64,000 bases of DNA from Bretschneidera sinensis (taxonomy: Eukaryota > Streptophyta > Magnoliopsida > Brassicales > Akaniaceae). The stretch is from the NCBI GenBank assembly GCA_023935145.1, contig CM043699.1, forward strand, positions 129,892,536 to 129,956,535, in the 5' to 3' direction. The notes below the pieces were generated by a model, which saw only the letters and a list, made by a program, of their open reading frames with translations, was not told the DNA's origin and made no database searches. Below, piece by piece: positions 1 through 11,660 of the stretch. Positions within the stretch are counted from its first letter, which is position 1, and the number at the start of each line of letters is the position of its first letter. Made by a program: the position numbers and the translations under genes.

Positions 1-1084
1 TTACTGTTGTCTTTGGCTAAAAATCATTATTCATGCAGGACGGTTGCATTTAAGCTGATCAGAAGGACCTTTCAACTCGGGCTAAAGTAATCTCTTTTGG
101 AGTTATGTTCTCCATGATACCATTATTTTCCTACCTACCAACTGCCATGGATTTCTGTAATAGTGCTCGCCGAAAAAGGGGAAAAAACCATGTGAAGATC
201 TTTTATGAACCTATTGCTATTTGATCTAAAGGGAAAACCCCAATTTATAAGAATATCCTTGCCTTAATGTTTATTTATTTATCATTTTTGGGTACAAAAT
301 GACCACCGTGCTTTACTCGCCCGCCTTTGCAACCGTATCTGCCTTTTTTTCGACTTTTAGGTGCAATAGACGCAATTAGCTCCTCTCGTTTACATATTTT
401 CTTCTCTCATTGTTCCTTTTCCTTGGGACTTTCACTACAATCAAAAGCCTAATTAATCTTGCTATATATATGAAGCTTGAGTTCAGTTCTTGACTTGTCA
501 AGGGATTCTTGAATTAAATTATTATAATTGTGACATCCTTTTTTTTGAAAAAAGGGATCACCTAATCTGTGTGATAGCTAAGTTGGATAGATGAGGTCAT
601 CCTGGGCTGGCTTTCATGAAATACTGAAATTGTTGTTCGGAATAGAATCAGATTTGGTTTAGGCTCATGTACTGTTCATGGAATAAATTTAAGATCATTG
701 CATGCCTTAAAAAGTTGGGCTATATGGCTTTGTTTCTGTTTCCATGATTTCAACTGGTAGTTAAACTAGTTTTCACTTATTTTTCTTTTTCGTTTGATGA
801 TTTTGATGGGATGGTGTTGACGTGGTACGTATATAGAGACACAGCATCATTATCTCATTCAACCATCGAAGCTTTGAAATCTAAAAAAAAATTATAAAAT
901 GACAAGAAAAAGGCTTTCCATCGAATTAATTGACATATATTACCTTTTTCCTACGATTGTGCGCGTGAGAAAGTGATAGAGATCAACCCAATTAATTAGC
1001 CATGTTTGAGTGCTAGGTTCCTCTTAGCCCACTCTAATTTTGTGTAGGCCTCCAATTAATTTCTTAGGCGCCCTTGATCTTAGT
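1..1084. other. Intergenic A+T-rich sequence
   Basis: I see no supported gene here. A possible splice acceptor (tgcag, near position 39) is followed by a short open stretch ending in TAA at about 91, which could be the last exon of a gene lying to the left; that is too short to support. The rest is low-complexity A+T-rich sequence. Confidence 0.5.
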
Positions 1085-2344
1085 TAGTGTTTTTAAAAAC
1101 GTTTTTGGGGCGCTCTCGGGGCGCGCCTCTAGGTGAAATCGACAAAAAACATTCAAAGGCGTAATTGTTGGGGCGTACCTACCGGTGGGCGTTCGCCTTT
1201 TGGCTCAGAGCGTTCGGGGCGATCTGAGGCGTATGCCCCAGACGCCCGGGTCGTCTGGGTATGCCCAGTGATAATTTTTTTTTTTTGGCTCTAACACACC
1301 ATAGCATCACCATAAACGCATATCTTTCCTTTTTGTACAACTATGAACAAAATCCAGAAATACCCAATAACAACAAAAAGGGAACTCAGAAAATACCCAA
1401 TAATTAACTACAAAAATCAAACCCAAAAATTACCCAGAAATTATTCAATAACCACAGAGCAAAACCTGAAAATACTCAATAAATTATAGACTTTCTTTTG
1501 GGTTTTCCTTCTTCCCAAACACCTCTTTTCCTCCGTCTCTTCAACAAGCTCTCTCCCATCACCGCAACCTCTTCTTCGGCCGTCGCCAAACAATCCAGTG
1601 CTTCTCCGGCGCGATCCTTTTGTCCCTGTCTTTTCCGGCACGAAACCCAACCCAGATCGCGACGCAAGGCACGACACGCCTCCAGTAGCTGGTGGTCTTG
1701 ATGGCGGCTTCGGCGATGCCAGCCATCGTTTTTCTTGAGAGACGAGAGAAGAAGCCTCCAGAAAGAGGGTTGAGAGAGAGAGAGAGACTGAGTGAATAAG
1801 GCGTGCTTTGTAAACTATAATTAGGCTGACAAATGAGTGTAACCTGTTTGCTTTATAATTATTACTCTGAAGTTACAGACTTACAGCAGGTAAGTATTAT
1901 AATTATAATTTTACCCTTCATTTCATGAAACAATTAAATTTAATTATAAAAAAAATATTTGTCTTTTAATTTTGCTAAGACTTACCTGCTTGCAAAACAA
2001 GAGTTAAGGTTAGAGTAAGATGAATCTTGATTATTGTTGGCTAATGCTTGGTTCATAAATTAAGTCTCATGTTTTATTTTCACAATATGTTTTGATTTTT
2101 TTAACACTGTGTTTGTAATATTAACGTGTGTTTATGAAATATTTGATAAATATTCATTCATAGGTCTTAAGCTAGTAAAATTTATTGATAATTAATTAAT
2201 TTATATTATTTAAAATTTTAAATATTTTTATAATTTAATTAATATTATTTTATTTAAAACGCCCCAATGTCTCGAGGCTTACGCCTCGCCTTATTGAGGC
2301 AAAACACTTCGTCCAACGCCCTCGCCTTTGAAAACACTGGTTAG
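1085..2344. mobile_element. Candidate non-autonomous hAT-like DNA element
   Basis: The stretch begins with TAGTGTTTTTAAAAACG and ends with the inverted counterpart CTTTGAAAACACTG, imperfect terminal inverted repeats. Just inside both ends lie G+C-rich blocks rich in 'ggggcg' and 'aggcg' words, unlike the A+T-rich surroundings. Flanks ttagttag (1080-1087) and ctggttag (2337-2344) match at 6 of 8 positions, compatible with a decayed 8-bp target duplication, the length typical of hAT elements; exact ends are uncertain by a few bases. No transposase is visible. The short open frames at 1441-1701 are probably chance. The family assignment is inferred from the ends. Confidence 0.45.
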
Positions 2345-2662
2345 GACATACACTAGTTTTTCTGCATGGTCCTACTTCGGTTGGAAATCTTTTTAGAAGG
2401 GATTAAAACAACTTTTTCACACTTTTTTTTTTTTTGTCTTTTTAAATAAATAGACGAAATTTCATTAAAGTGTATGGGGTCTATGACTATTGAACCAATA
2501 AAAAACATTAACTCTGCTATATATCCTGCAGCTGAGAGCAAACAACTACCTACTGTGCGCATATACATGGGCAAGAACTAGATGTGAACAGTTGTGCAAA
2601 GGCAAAAAACGAAGCTACTAGTGCCATAATAAAATCTCAGTCTCACTTTTTGGGAATTAGAA

Positions 2663-2811
2663 ATGGAAAATAGTACCAGTGTTTAGTCAGGCTAGCGAGC
2701 CACGATCATGGTGACCAACGATGATGGGATCGATGGACCAGGTTTGCAAGCCTTGGTTCGCGTCCTTGTCACCACCAATCAATTTAATGTTCTCATTTGC
2801 GCCCCTGATAA
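2663..2811 (+). pseudogene. SurE-like phosphatase/5'-nucleotidase pseudogene, exon 1
   Basis: This is the first exon of a SurE-family survival protein, a metal-dependent nucleoside-monophosphate phosphatase. From the ATG at 2708 it reads [20 protein letters not shown], containing the family's N-terminal TNDDG motif whose Asp-Asp pair binds the metal, and it ends at CAPD followed by the donor GTACGT (2812). An ATG at 2663 is in the same frame, but TAG stops at 2684 and 2693 separate it from the conserved part, so the original start is probably 2663 and the leader is broken. Exons 2-5 and two later exons lie far to the right, beyond the 27.8-kb retrotransposon block inserted in intron 1. Confidence 0.85.
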
Positions 2812-2887
2812 GTACGTATAATACATGTACACATAAATTTATTACTATAATTTAGCTGCAAGATTGGCTTGGAATTAACAATGAGAC

Positions 2888-3243
2888 TGTTGCTGTTAAA
2901 AACGTGTTTCTGAGTTGGAGGCCGGGCCTCAAGGGAATCTGCACGGAGAAGAAGAGGTCAGCTAAGAGTCGTGGGAGGGGATGCCTCCGAGGATGCTCCG
3001 ATTCTTTTGTTAGTATGTGATAAAACGTATGGGAGTGACGGTGTTCCCCTTTTAGGTCAAGAAGAACCTGATCCTCCTTTGGAATGTGCACCTGAGTCTT
3101 TTTATAGGATTTCGAGGGAGAGGGGGTCCTTGTGCCAAGGGTGGTGGTGACCTGGAAGGTGGCAGTGACCTAGGGGTCTAGCTGTGCGAACCTGGGTCAT
3201 CTGCGTGTTACCCTGCCACTTTGGCTTGGGACGGTCCACGTGT
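2888..3243 (-). repeat. Tat element 3' LTR, truncated remnant
   Basis: The first ~356 bp match the right-hand LTR starting at 30114, with shared words such as gaggccgggcctcaagggaa and ggcttgggacggtccac. Similarity stops near 3243, where the 48-bp repeat array begins. The U3 start present in the right copy (rightmost ~200 bp there, ending tagtagtatca) is not found here. The inner part of this LTR and the polypurine tract have therefore been lost or replaced. Confidence 0.75.
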
Positions 3244-3259
3244 TGTCTTGTTACCTTGG

Positions 3260-3787
3260 CCGAGCATGTGTGGAGCAATCCATATGCTCGGACTTGGAGC
3301 TGATGGGCCGAGCATGTGTGGAGCAATCCGCCTGCTCGGCCTTAGAGAACTTGGTCTGAGCATATGTAGAGCAATCCATATGCTCGGCCTTAGAGAACTT
3401 GGTCCGAGCATGTGTGTAGCAATCCATATGCTTGGACTTGGAGCTGGTGGGCCGAGCATGTGTGGAGCAATCCATATGCTCGGCCTTGGAGAACTTGGTC
3501 CGAGCATGTGTGGAGCAATCCATATGCTCGGACTTGGAGCTGATGGGCCAAGCATGTGTGGAGTAATCCATTTACTCGGCCTTGGAGAGCTTGGTCCGAG
3601 TATGTGTGGAGCAATCCACATGCTCGGACTTGGAGCTGATGTGTGGAGCATGTGTGGAGCAATCTATATGCTCAGCTTTGGAGAACTTGATCCGAGCATG
3701 TGTGGAGCAATCAATATGCTCGATTTTGGAGAATTTGGTCCGAGTATGTGTGGAGAAATCCATCTGCTCGGCCATGGAGAAATGTTT
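3260..3787 (+). repeat. Eleven 48-bp tandem repeats, each a potential hairpin
   Basis: Units start at 3260, 3308, 3356, 3404, 3452, 3500, 3548, 3596, 3644, 3692 and 3740, exactly 48 bp apart. A typical unit contains CCGAGCAT, gtg, TGGA, GCAA, TCCA, t, ATGCTCGG: an outer 8-bp stem, an inner 4-bp stem and a GCAA loop of the GNRA type. The spacer alternates between cttggagctgatggg and cttggagaacttggt, so a 96-bp higher-order pattern is also visible. Because 48 is divisible by three, several frames on both strands stay open across the array (for example 3221-3799 on plus); I do not regard these as genes. The array lies between the 3' LTR remnant and the presumed aORF promoter. Confidence 0.9.
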
Positions 3788-4245
3788 TCTGATTTCTAGG
3801 GAGACTTTTGGGCTTCTTGTATTTTGGGCCCATGAGGGATGTTTTGTACTTTTCAGGGCCACTAAGGGGCTTTGAAGGTTTTTGTGGGTTTTGGGCTTTT
3901 TTGAAGGCCCAATACACTTGGGTGGTCTTTTCAGATGGACCTTTGCGACACGTGGCTTATGCCAGTCTTCATTAAGTGACTACAGCCATTTTTGCAAAAA
4001 TGACGGTGTTTGTTAATGATTGGATTCCTTGGGGAATGGAATGGCACTTTTGAGAATTGAAACGGCGCCTAAGGGAGAGGAACAACGCCTAGGGGAATGG
4101 AATGGCCCCTAGGTCTAATCATGTGCTGCCCAGTTTGTGGCGGCAGACTCTTTGGGGAGTGTGAAAGTAGCCTCGAGCTTCTGAAACATCATTTCCTTAT
4201 CTGTTTTTGTATTAAATGGCCTCGCTCATTGTGCCCCCTTTTTCC

Positions 4246-4252
4246 TATATAA
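4246..4252 (+). promoter_or_regulatory. TATA box, presumed aORF promoter
   Basis: TATATAA preceded by a pyrimidine run and followed by transcript-like CT-rich sequence on the plus strand. With the copia insertion (4593-13208) removed, the aORF start codon lies only about 360 bp downstream. That fits a promoter driving the antisense ORF, with the hairpin array 460 bp upstream of the TATA box. Function is inferred from position only. The rest of 3788-4587 shows no other feature. Confidence 0.45.
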
Positions 4253-4592
4253 GGAGGCTTTTGCTTCCATTCTTCCTCACTTCAAATCTTAGTGAGTTTT
4301 TCAGAGAGAGGTTTCTTCTAGAGCTTTCGTCCTCGTCCATAAAATTTGAGAGTCTTCATCCTCGTTCCTAAAAACTAAAGTCTTCGTCTTCGTCTTCGTC
4401 CTCCCATCGCGAGAGTTTGGTGCCTTGATAATTCTTGGGGCTGGTTGGGCTGATGTCTCAGTTCGGTTGTCGGTTCGAGTGGTCAGAGGCGTGGTGTAGG
4501 AGAGTTGCCAATGAGGAATTTCAAAGGGTCCGACCAGGAGGGGAGTTTGAGTCCGAATCACTCGGAATTTGGTGAGTTTCCCCCACTCTTAC

Positions 4593-5819
4593 TGTTGACC
4601 CTTATCTAAATTTTAATAATGACAAAACGCTACTCCAATTGTACTGACAGTTTTATCTAAGTATTTAAACGATAAAAGCTTTCAGCAAAGAATCAAGATG
4701 CAAGAACTCAACCGTATCAAACACTAAGTCGAGACAAAAGATATAGTATAGGCATAAGGTATTGAAACAAGTTGTAAATCTCTTCTGTTCAAGTAACTAG
4801 CTTGTCTTATGGCTCTTTTTGTCAAAGCATTTTGACAAAACTATTTATTCAAACTTTTCTAAGTCAAAACATGAAAAACTGGGTTGAAGGGCAACCCAGT
4901 TGACTGGATCCTTATACCAGACGATTGGGATATGGGACAGTGTGTCCCTAGTCGACTGGGTGATCTATACCAGTCGACTGGCAACTAGGAAAGAATGTCC
5001 CCAGTCGACTGGGTGATCTATACTAGTCGACTGGCATCTGGGACAGTGAGTTCCTAGTCTACTGGTGCTTAGGACCCAGTCGACTAGTACTCTCCCACAG
5101 CCTTAAAAATGAGACTTTTTACTTGACCAAGTCGACTGGTACTAAGACCTGGTCGACTGGTAATTCAAAAAATATGACCGTTAAGGCGCCAGACTTGAGC
5201 ATTTAATGCACCAAAACGTACCAAGTCAGAGTAAAACGACCATATTAATTCAAGGCTATATAAACTAACTTCAATGAGCATTTAAGAACAGGGGATTACA
5301 CATTCAATTGAGTTTTTGCTCATTAATACACAAAAGCTTTGAAAGATTTGTTGTTGAGCCATTCTTCAAGCTTTTCTTTAAAAGAGAGATATTGTTCATT
5401 TGTAAAAGTATTCATTGCTATCTTTCTACCATTTACTTTACAACAACTCATATTTATTGTGAAGGGATTAACTTCTGCAAGGAAGAGATTAGCTTCTAAG
5501 AGGAAGGGATAAGCTTCCAAGTGGAAGGGATTGTTTGTAAGGTTTATACAACACCCGTGAAGTTATACGACTAAGAGTTTTAGTGGATCACTTCAAGGAG
5601 GTTCCTTGAAGAGAGTGGACGTAAGGTCGGAACGAATCCGATATTGCCTAACCACTATAAACTGAGTTTGCATTTTCTATTCCTTAAACTCTTTTATTTA
5701 AAGCACATTACTTGTTTATACGTTTGTGCATTTAACTATTTTTATAAACTTGCAAGTAATTAGTCAAAGTTTTTAAAAACCTAATTCACCCCCCTCTTAG
5801 GTTGGAACCTCAGTCTACA
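4593..5819 (+). repeat. Sirevirus-like 5' LTR (1,227 bp)
   Basis: Starts TGTTGACCC and ends TCTACA directly before the primer-binding site. U3 contains a cluster of the palindrome CCAGTCGACTGG and close variants (about 4894-5165), followed by a TATA box CTATATAAA at 5256-5264. The last 111 bp match the 3' LTR remnant. The solo LTR at 22373-23521 is a related copy in reverse orientation. Confidence 0.85.
5256..5264 (+). promoter_or_regulatory. TATA box of Sirevirus-like 5' LTR
   Basis: CTATATAAA lies about 90 bp downstream of the palindromic CCAGTCGACTGG cluster, in the position expected for an LTR promoter; the transcript would start about 30 bp further on. Confidence 0.5.
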
Positions 5820-5821
5820 AT

Positions 5822-5833
5822 TGGTATCAGAGC
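5822..5833 (+). other. Primer-binding site (tRNA-iMet type)
   Basis: TGGTATCAGAGC two bases after the LTR end matches the 3' end complement of plant initiator tRNA-Met, the usual primer of Ty1/copia elements. This fixes the plus-strand orientation and the LTR boundary. Confidence 0.9.
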
Positions 5834-5872
5834 TTCGTTCTCAATTTCAGGCTTAATCCTTAAGTTGATCCG

Positions 5873-7935
5873 ATGGCATCGAATAACTATTCTGAGGGAC
5901 ATTCCTACACTAGACCTCCCTTGTTCAATGGCTCCAACTATAACTATTGGAAAAAAGGATGAAAATCTTTGTCGAATGACAAGATTATAATCTATGGAGA
6001 GTCGTTGAGAAAGGACCTAGAATTCCTACAAACGAAATAACTATTGAAGAAATCAATCATACAATGCCTAAACTCAAAACTGAGTTCAATGATGAGGATT
6101 GTAGAATGATGTCTCTCAATAGTAGAGCCACAAGCATTTTACATTGTGCTTTAGATATTTTAGAATATAATAAAATTTTTGCATGTGTTTCGGCTAAGGA
6201 GATTTAAGATAAACTGCAAGTTGCATATGAAGGAACTAGCGAGGTTAAAAAATAAAAAATCTATATGGTAGTATCCGAATATGAATTTTTTAAAATGTCT
6301 CATAATGAAACAATTTCTCAAATGCACTCACGTTTCATAAGTATTGTTAACGGTTTGAAGCTTCTTGGTAGGAACATCGAGGAGTTTGAACTAACAAGAA
6401 AAATCTTAAGATCTTTGCCACCCACTTGGAAAGCAAAGAAGATGGCCATCATGGAGGCCAAAGATCTCGACAAATTTGACATCGAAACACTTCTCGGATC
6501 ACTATTGACATATGAGATGGAAGAAATGAATCCTATTATCAATGATGATGAGAAAAAGAAAAAGATGATTGCTCTTAAAGCCTCTACAAGCAACAAAGAA
6601 GAAGAAACGGAAGAAGAGGTGGAGAGCAGCGAAGAAGATGGTGAGATGGCTTTGATCACCAAACAGTTTCACAGATTCTTGAAGAAAAGTAAGAAACCAT
6701 ACACAAAGGATCCCACTTCAAAAAGGGAACCACTTGTGTGTTATAGATGCAAAAAGCCCGGTCACATCAAGATCGATTGTACAGCTACAAGCAAACCATA
6801 TAAAAGCTTTAAAAAGAAAGCTATGATTGCAACCACTTGGAGTGATGACGAAGAAGAAGACTCATCGGATAAAGAGATCGGATACAAGGAAATTGCCAAC
6901 CTATGTCTTACGACAATCGATGATGAAAATGAGGTATCGACTTCTCCCTCTTCAAAAAATAACATTGTTAGTAGTAGTGAAGAATTGATAGAAGTCATAA
7001 ATGAAATGCATGAAGAATTGAAGAAATTCGACTCTAGGAACACTATTCTTAAAAAGGAGGTGTCATCTATTTCCAAAGAAATGGAAGGTCTAAAAGAAGA
7101 AAAAGATAAACTATCATCATTGCTTTATGATTCTTCTCAAGATTTTCTTAAAGATGAAAATGAAAATTTAAAGAAGAAGATAGTAGAATTGAAAGGCATG
7201 ATATCTAGACTTATGCTTGGAAAAGAAACGCTAGATGAAGTGCTATCTTGCCAAAGATTAAATGGAGGAAAATCCGGGTTAGGTTATTCTCCATTAGGCA
7301 AGCAAAAAACAAAAGAGAGCTTATTTATGAAAGCATCATGTGTGAATGAAGCCTTTACTTCAAAGACCACTAGCAAGGTTAAAAGCATTCCCTCAATGAA
7401 TGCTAGTAGGTCTAGAAATACTAATACTAATGCATATACAAGAATGAAACATCCTAGAAATACTCATACTTATATGTATGCTCATTCAAGAAATGCTAGT
7501 ATACATCCTAAGAATGACCATCATGTGCATCCTAGAAACAATATGTATAATCAAAACTTGAACACTGCACAAGCATATCCTAGGAATTACTATCATGATT
7601 ATTCTAGAAATAATATGCATATTCATAATAATGCAAGCATGTATCCTCATAATCAAACATTTCCTAGAAATGACATGCATATTCATAACCCTCACAATAG
7701 AAACATGTATCCTAGGAATGCTTATACAAATAATTATAGACAAGCACAACTAAGAACTAGAAATTTCAATAACTATTATCCTAGGATTGTGCATCATCAA
7801 CATGTCTATAGAACACTCTATTTTGTTAAGAAAGTGTGGGTCCCAAAAGGAACCATATTTTCTAGGACTAACTCTAAAGGACCCAAGAAATTTTGGGTAC
7901 CTAAAAGTGCGATTGTGTATCATTGTGTGACGTAG
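5873..7935 (+). pseudogene. Sirevirus-like gag (degenerate)
   Basis: Gag begins at the ATG at 5873 (MASNNYSEGHS...), in the usual place shortly after the primer site. It has a frameshift around 5960 and TAA stops near 6206 and 6254. From 6265 it is open for 556 codons: a gag core, acidic linkers, the CCHC zinc knuckle CYRCKKPGHIKIDC encoded at about 6738-6780 that binds genomic RNA, a coiled-coil-like Glu/Lys-rich stretch (7000-7240), and a long Asn/His/Tyr-rich tail with many 'PRN' repeats (7400-7760). The frame ends at a TAG at 7933, just before the protease motif. Gag would package the element's RNA in virus-like particles. Confidence 0.75.
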
Positions 7936-7959
7936 ATATGTCTCCACACCAAAGAAAAA

Positions 7960-9500
7960 TGTAACTGTTGGTACCTTGATAGTGGATGCTCAAAGCACAT
8001 GACTGGTGATAAAAGTGTATTCAAAGAACTAACTCTAAGAGATGGCGGACATGTCACCATTGGAGACAACACAAAAATAAAGATCATCAGGCATGAAAAA
8101 GTTTGTAATAATTTCTCAACCATAGATAATGTATTAGTAGTACAAGGCTTTAAGCCAAATTTACTAAGTATTAGTCAACCATGTAACAAAGGCAACAAAG
8201 TCATATTTGAAATCTCTCATTGTCTAGTTATAGATATCAAGAGTAACATGATCAAGTTTGTTGGCCAAAGACATGAAAATGTCTATATAGTTGATTTAAA
8301 ATCCTTGCATTTGGAAAATGAAAAATGCTTTCCCGCATTTAGTGAAAACCCATGGCTATGGCATAGAAGGCTTGGTCATGTGAACATGGATTTGCTTAAA
8401 ATCATTTCTAGAAAAGATTTAGTCATTGGACTTCCCAAAATAAAATTTAAAAAAGATAAAGTATGTGATGTTTGTCAAATGGGAAAGCAAACTAGAATTT
8501 CTTTTAAATTAAAAAATATAGTCTCAACTACTAGACCATTGGAACTCTTACATATGGACTTATTTGTTCCAATAAGTACCATTAGTCTAGGTGGCCATCA
8601 ATGTGCTCTTGTTATTGTTGATGACCATTCAAGATATACCTTTGTTATCTTTATTGCTTATGAAACTTACAAAGGATTTGAAAACTTTTGCAAAATGGGT
8701 TCAAAATGAAAAAGGGATTTATATCTCAAGCATTAGAAGTGATTATGGAAAGGAATTTGAAAACCATAGCTTTTCAAAATTTTGTGATGAAAATGGAATT
8801 GATCACAACTTTTCAGCTCCTAGAACTCCTCAACAAAATGGAGTTGTCGAGAGGAAAAATAGAGTTCTAGAAGAATTTGTAAGAACAATGTTTTGTGAAA
8901 ATAGCTTACCAAAATACTTTTGGGCGGAAACGGTAAACACCTCTTGCTATATCTTAAATAAAATTTTAATTAGTCTATGCTAAACAAAACTCAATATGAA
9001 TTATGGAAAGGAAGAAAGCCTAATATCTCATATTTTCGTACATTTGGTTGTAAATGCTTTATCCTGAATAACAATAAAACTAACTTGGGTAAATTTGAAT
9101 CTAAGACCGATGAAGGGATATTCTTACGATATTCAACCTCTATTAAAGCTTATAAGGTCTTCAATAAGAGAACTCTAGTGGTAAAAGAATCCGTACATGT
9201 AGCCCTTGACGAGTCTAACCCAATTTGTAGTAGGAACTTTTTTTCAATGATGATGCAAATTTCTTTCCAAGAACGAAAACACCTACTCTCATTGTTGACC
9301 CAAAGGAGAGCCCACCTCAAACAAATCAAGAGATAGGAACTCTCAAATTGGACAAACCATCTACAAGTCAACAAGAGGATAGTCTTCCCAAAGATTGGAG
9401 GTACGTAAATTATCACCCAATTAATCAAGTGATTGGTGATCCTTTACAAGGGGTAAGAACTTGTTCCTCTATTAGAAACATTTGCAAGTATGTAGCCTAT
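7960..9500 (+). pseudogene. Sirevirus-like protease-integrase region (degenerate)
   Basis: Protease is recognisable by WYLDSGCSKHMTG near 7970-8005, whose DSG triad forms the aspartic protease site. Integrase follows: the HHCC zinc-finger region with WLWHRRLGHVN (about 8352-8384) and CDVCQMGK (8464-8487), then the catalytic core with LLHMDLF (first Asp), SDYGKEF (second Asp) and PQQNGVVERKNR (catalytic Glu) near 8830-8860. A frameshift near 8700 and another near 8980 break the frame. It continues to about 9500 as a poorly conserved linker. Integrase inserts the cDNA copy into the genome. Confidence 0.75.
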
Positions 9501-9539
9501 TTGTCATAAATAGAACCTAAAACATTTGTAGAAGCCAAA

Positions 9540-11045
9540 AAGAATAATGATTGGATAATTGCCATGCAAGAAGAAATAAATTAATTTGAAAGAAACAATG
9601 TATGGAATCTAGTTCCTAGACCAAAGAATCATACAATGATAGGAACTAAATAGGTATTTAGAAATAAGATGGATGAAAATGGAATAGTGACTAGAAACAA
9701 GGCTAGACTAGTTGCTAAAGGATATAATCAAGAAGAAGGAATAGACTTTGATGAGACCTATGCTCTCGTAGCAAGATTAGAAGCCATTCGAATTTTATTA
9801 GCCTTCGCATGCTTTAACAAATTTAAATTATTTCAAATGGATGCAAAAAGTGCCTTTTAAAATGGCTTTATAGAAGAAGAGGCACATGTTGAGCAACCTC
9901 TTGGATTTGAGAATCCTAGTCTTCCAAATCATGTCTACAAGCTTTCTAAAGCTCTATATAGGTTGAAGCAAGCTCCAAAGCATGGTATGAAAGACTAAGT
10001 AAATTTTTAATTAACAATAATTTTATAAGAGGAAAAATAGACACAACTCTCTTCACAAAAACTCACCAAAATGACACTCTATTAGTCCAAATATATATTA
10101 ATGATATTATATTTGGTGCTACTAATTAATCTATGTGTCAAGAGTTTTCTAAGTGCATGCAAGGTGAATTTGAAATAAGCATGATGGGAGATCTTACCTA
10201 CTTCCTTAGACTTCAAATCAAACAATTGAAATGAGGCATCTTCATCAATCAATCAAAATACACCAAGAACCTACTAAAGAGGTTCGTGATGGAAAGCTCA
10301 AAGTCACTTGGTACTCCTATGAGCATATCTACAAAACTTTATCTTGATGAAGGAGGTAAGTGTGTAGACACGAAATATTATAGAAGCATGATAAGAACTT
10401 TACTTTTTTTAACTGCAAGTAGACCTGATATAATGTTTAGTGTATACATGTGTGCTAGATTTCAGGCTAATCTTAAGGAATCACATGTAATTGCAGTAAA
10501 AAGAATCCTTAGATATCTACAAGGAACTCAAACCCTAGGATTATGGTACTCTAGAGATTCATCTTTTGAGCTTGTAGGATATTTAGATGCTGACTTTGCG
10601 GGGTGTAGGTTAGATAGAAAAAGCACAAGTGGAATATGCCAATTCTTAGGTGCAATGTTAACCTCTTGGTTTTCCAAGAAACAAAACTCTGTTGCACTAT
10701 CAACCACCGAGGTGGAATAAGTAGCAACTGGAAGTTGTTGTGCCCAAGTATTGTGGATGAAACAACAACTAAAAGACTGGCATAAACTTTAAAAGTATCC
10801 CAATACATTGCGATAATACAAATGCTATCGACTTAACCAAAAACCCTATTTAGCACTCTAGAACCAAACACGTAGAAATTAGACATCATTTCTTAAGAGA
10901 CCATGCTAAAAAATGTGATATAGGACTAGAATTCATACTTTTAGAAGATCAAATAACTGACATTCTTACAATACCTTTAAGCGAAGCTAATTTCTGTAAA
11001 ATAAGACTGTTAATGGGATTATTAGATTATGATAAACTGTATGTT
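9540..11045 (+). pseudogene. Sirevirus-like reverse transcriptase-RNase H (degenerate)
   Basis: RT is visible from NKARLVAKGYNQEEGIDFDE (about 9697-9756) through FQMDAKSAF, which is followed by a TAA stop at 9858. The palm region near 10080-10125 is frame-shifted and the YVDD box is damaged. RNase H appears at 10286-10718 with the catalytic Asp in LDADFAG and the KSTSGIC and ALSTTEVE motifs, then a TAA where sequences of this family read on. Beyond that the SCCAQVLWMKQQL motif typical of Sireviruses is readable to about 10780, with further stops to 11045. Confidence 0.75.
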
Positions 11046-11199
11046 TGATTACATCATCTTTCATCATTTGCATACTTGATATCTAGTGAATGAATATTAA
11101 AACTCATTTAATATTTCTCTCACTTAAAGATGCCGTAGAAAAACAAATTTTGTGCTAAGACACTAAACTGAAAGTTTCTTTTAAGGGTCTAATCGAATG

Positions 11200-11447
11200 G
11201 TAAGTTTATCCCAGTCGACTGGTAACACACTGCCTATTTACCCAGTCGACTAGTAGAACAAGATCCTATTTGGAGTCAAAATTTGAATTTCTGGCAACTA
11301 CCCTGACTAGTAAGTGTGACCCAGTCGACTGGTATATCTCTGTCGGTTTACCCAGTCGACTGGTATGTTAAAAATTTCCAAATCTGTAAAGGACCTAGTC
11401 GACTAGTGCCCTAACCCAGTCGACTGGTATCACGATTCTATAAATAG
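11200..11447 (+). promoter_or_regulatory. Palindromic CCAGTCGACTGG array plus TATA, upstream of env-like ORF
   Basis: Between pol and the extra ORF lie about six copies of CCAGTCGACTGG and near-variants (11208-11430), then TATAAATA at 11439-11446. This repeats the arrangement in U3 of the same element's LTR: palindrome cluster followed by TATA. It is not LTR sequence otherwise, since flanking bases do not align. I infer a dedicated promoter for the downstream ORF, whose start codon is about 215 bp further on. Confidence 0.5.
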
Positions 11448-11660
11448 CCTCTTCAGATTTTTTAGTTTTCACGCCATTTTTGAAAACCTTAAACTTTCTC
11501 TCTCTAGAAAATCTCATCATTCTGACCAAAATCTCATCAAGACACTCCATAAAATTCCTTGATCTCATCCTCCATATCATTTATTTCAACTTTCCACGAT
11601 TGAAATTTTCATTTTTCGCCAAAATCTCTCACTCTCCCCAAAAACACCTTTTCTTCCACA

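Noticed and set aside
1441..1701. Open frames on both strands within the candidate DNA element
   Set aside because: G+C-rich low-complexity sequence, no recognised motif, mutually overlapping frames.
3208..3875. Several long overlapping frames on both strands (e.g. 192 codons at 3221-3799)
   Set aside because: They arise because the tandem repeat has a period divisible by three; no start context, homology or composition of a real protein.
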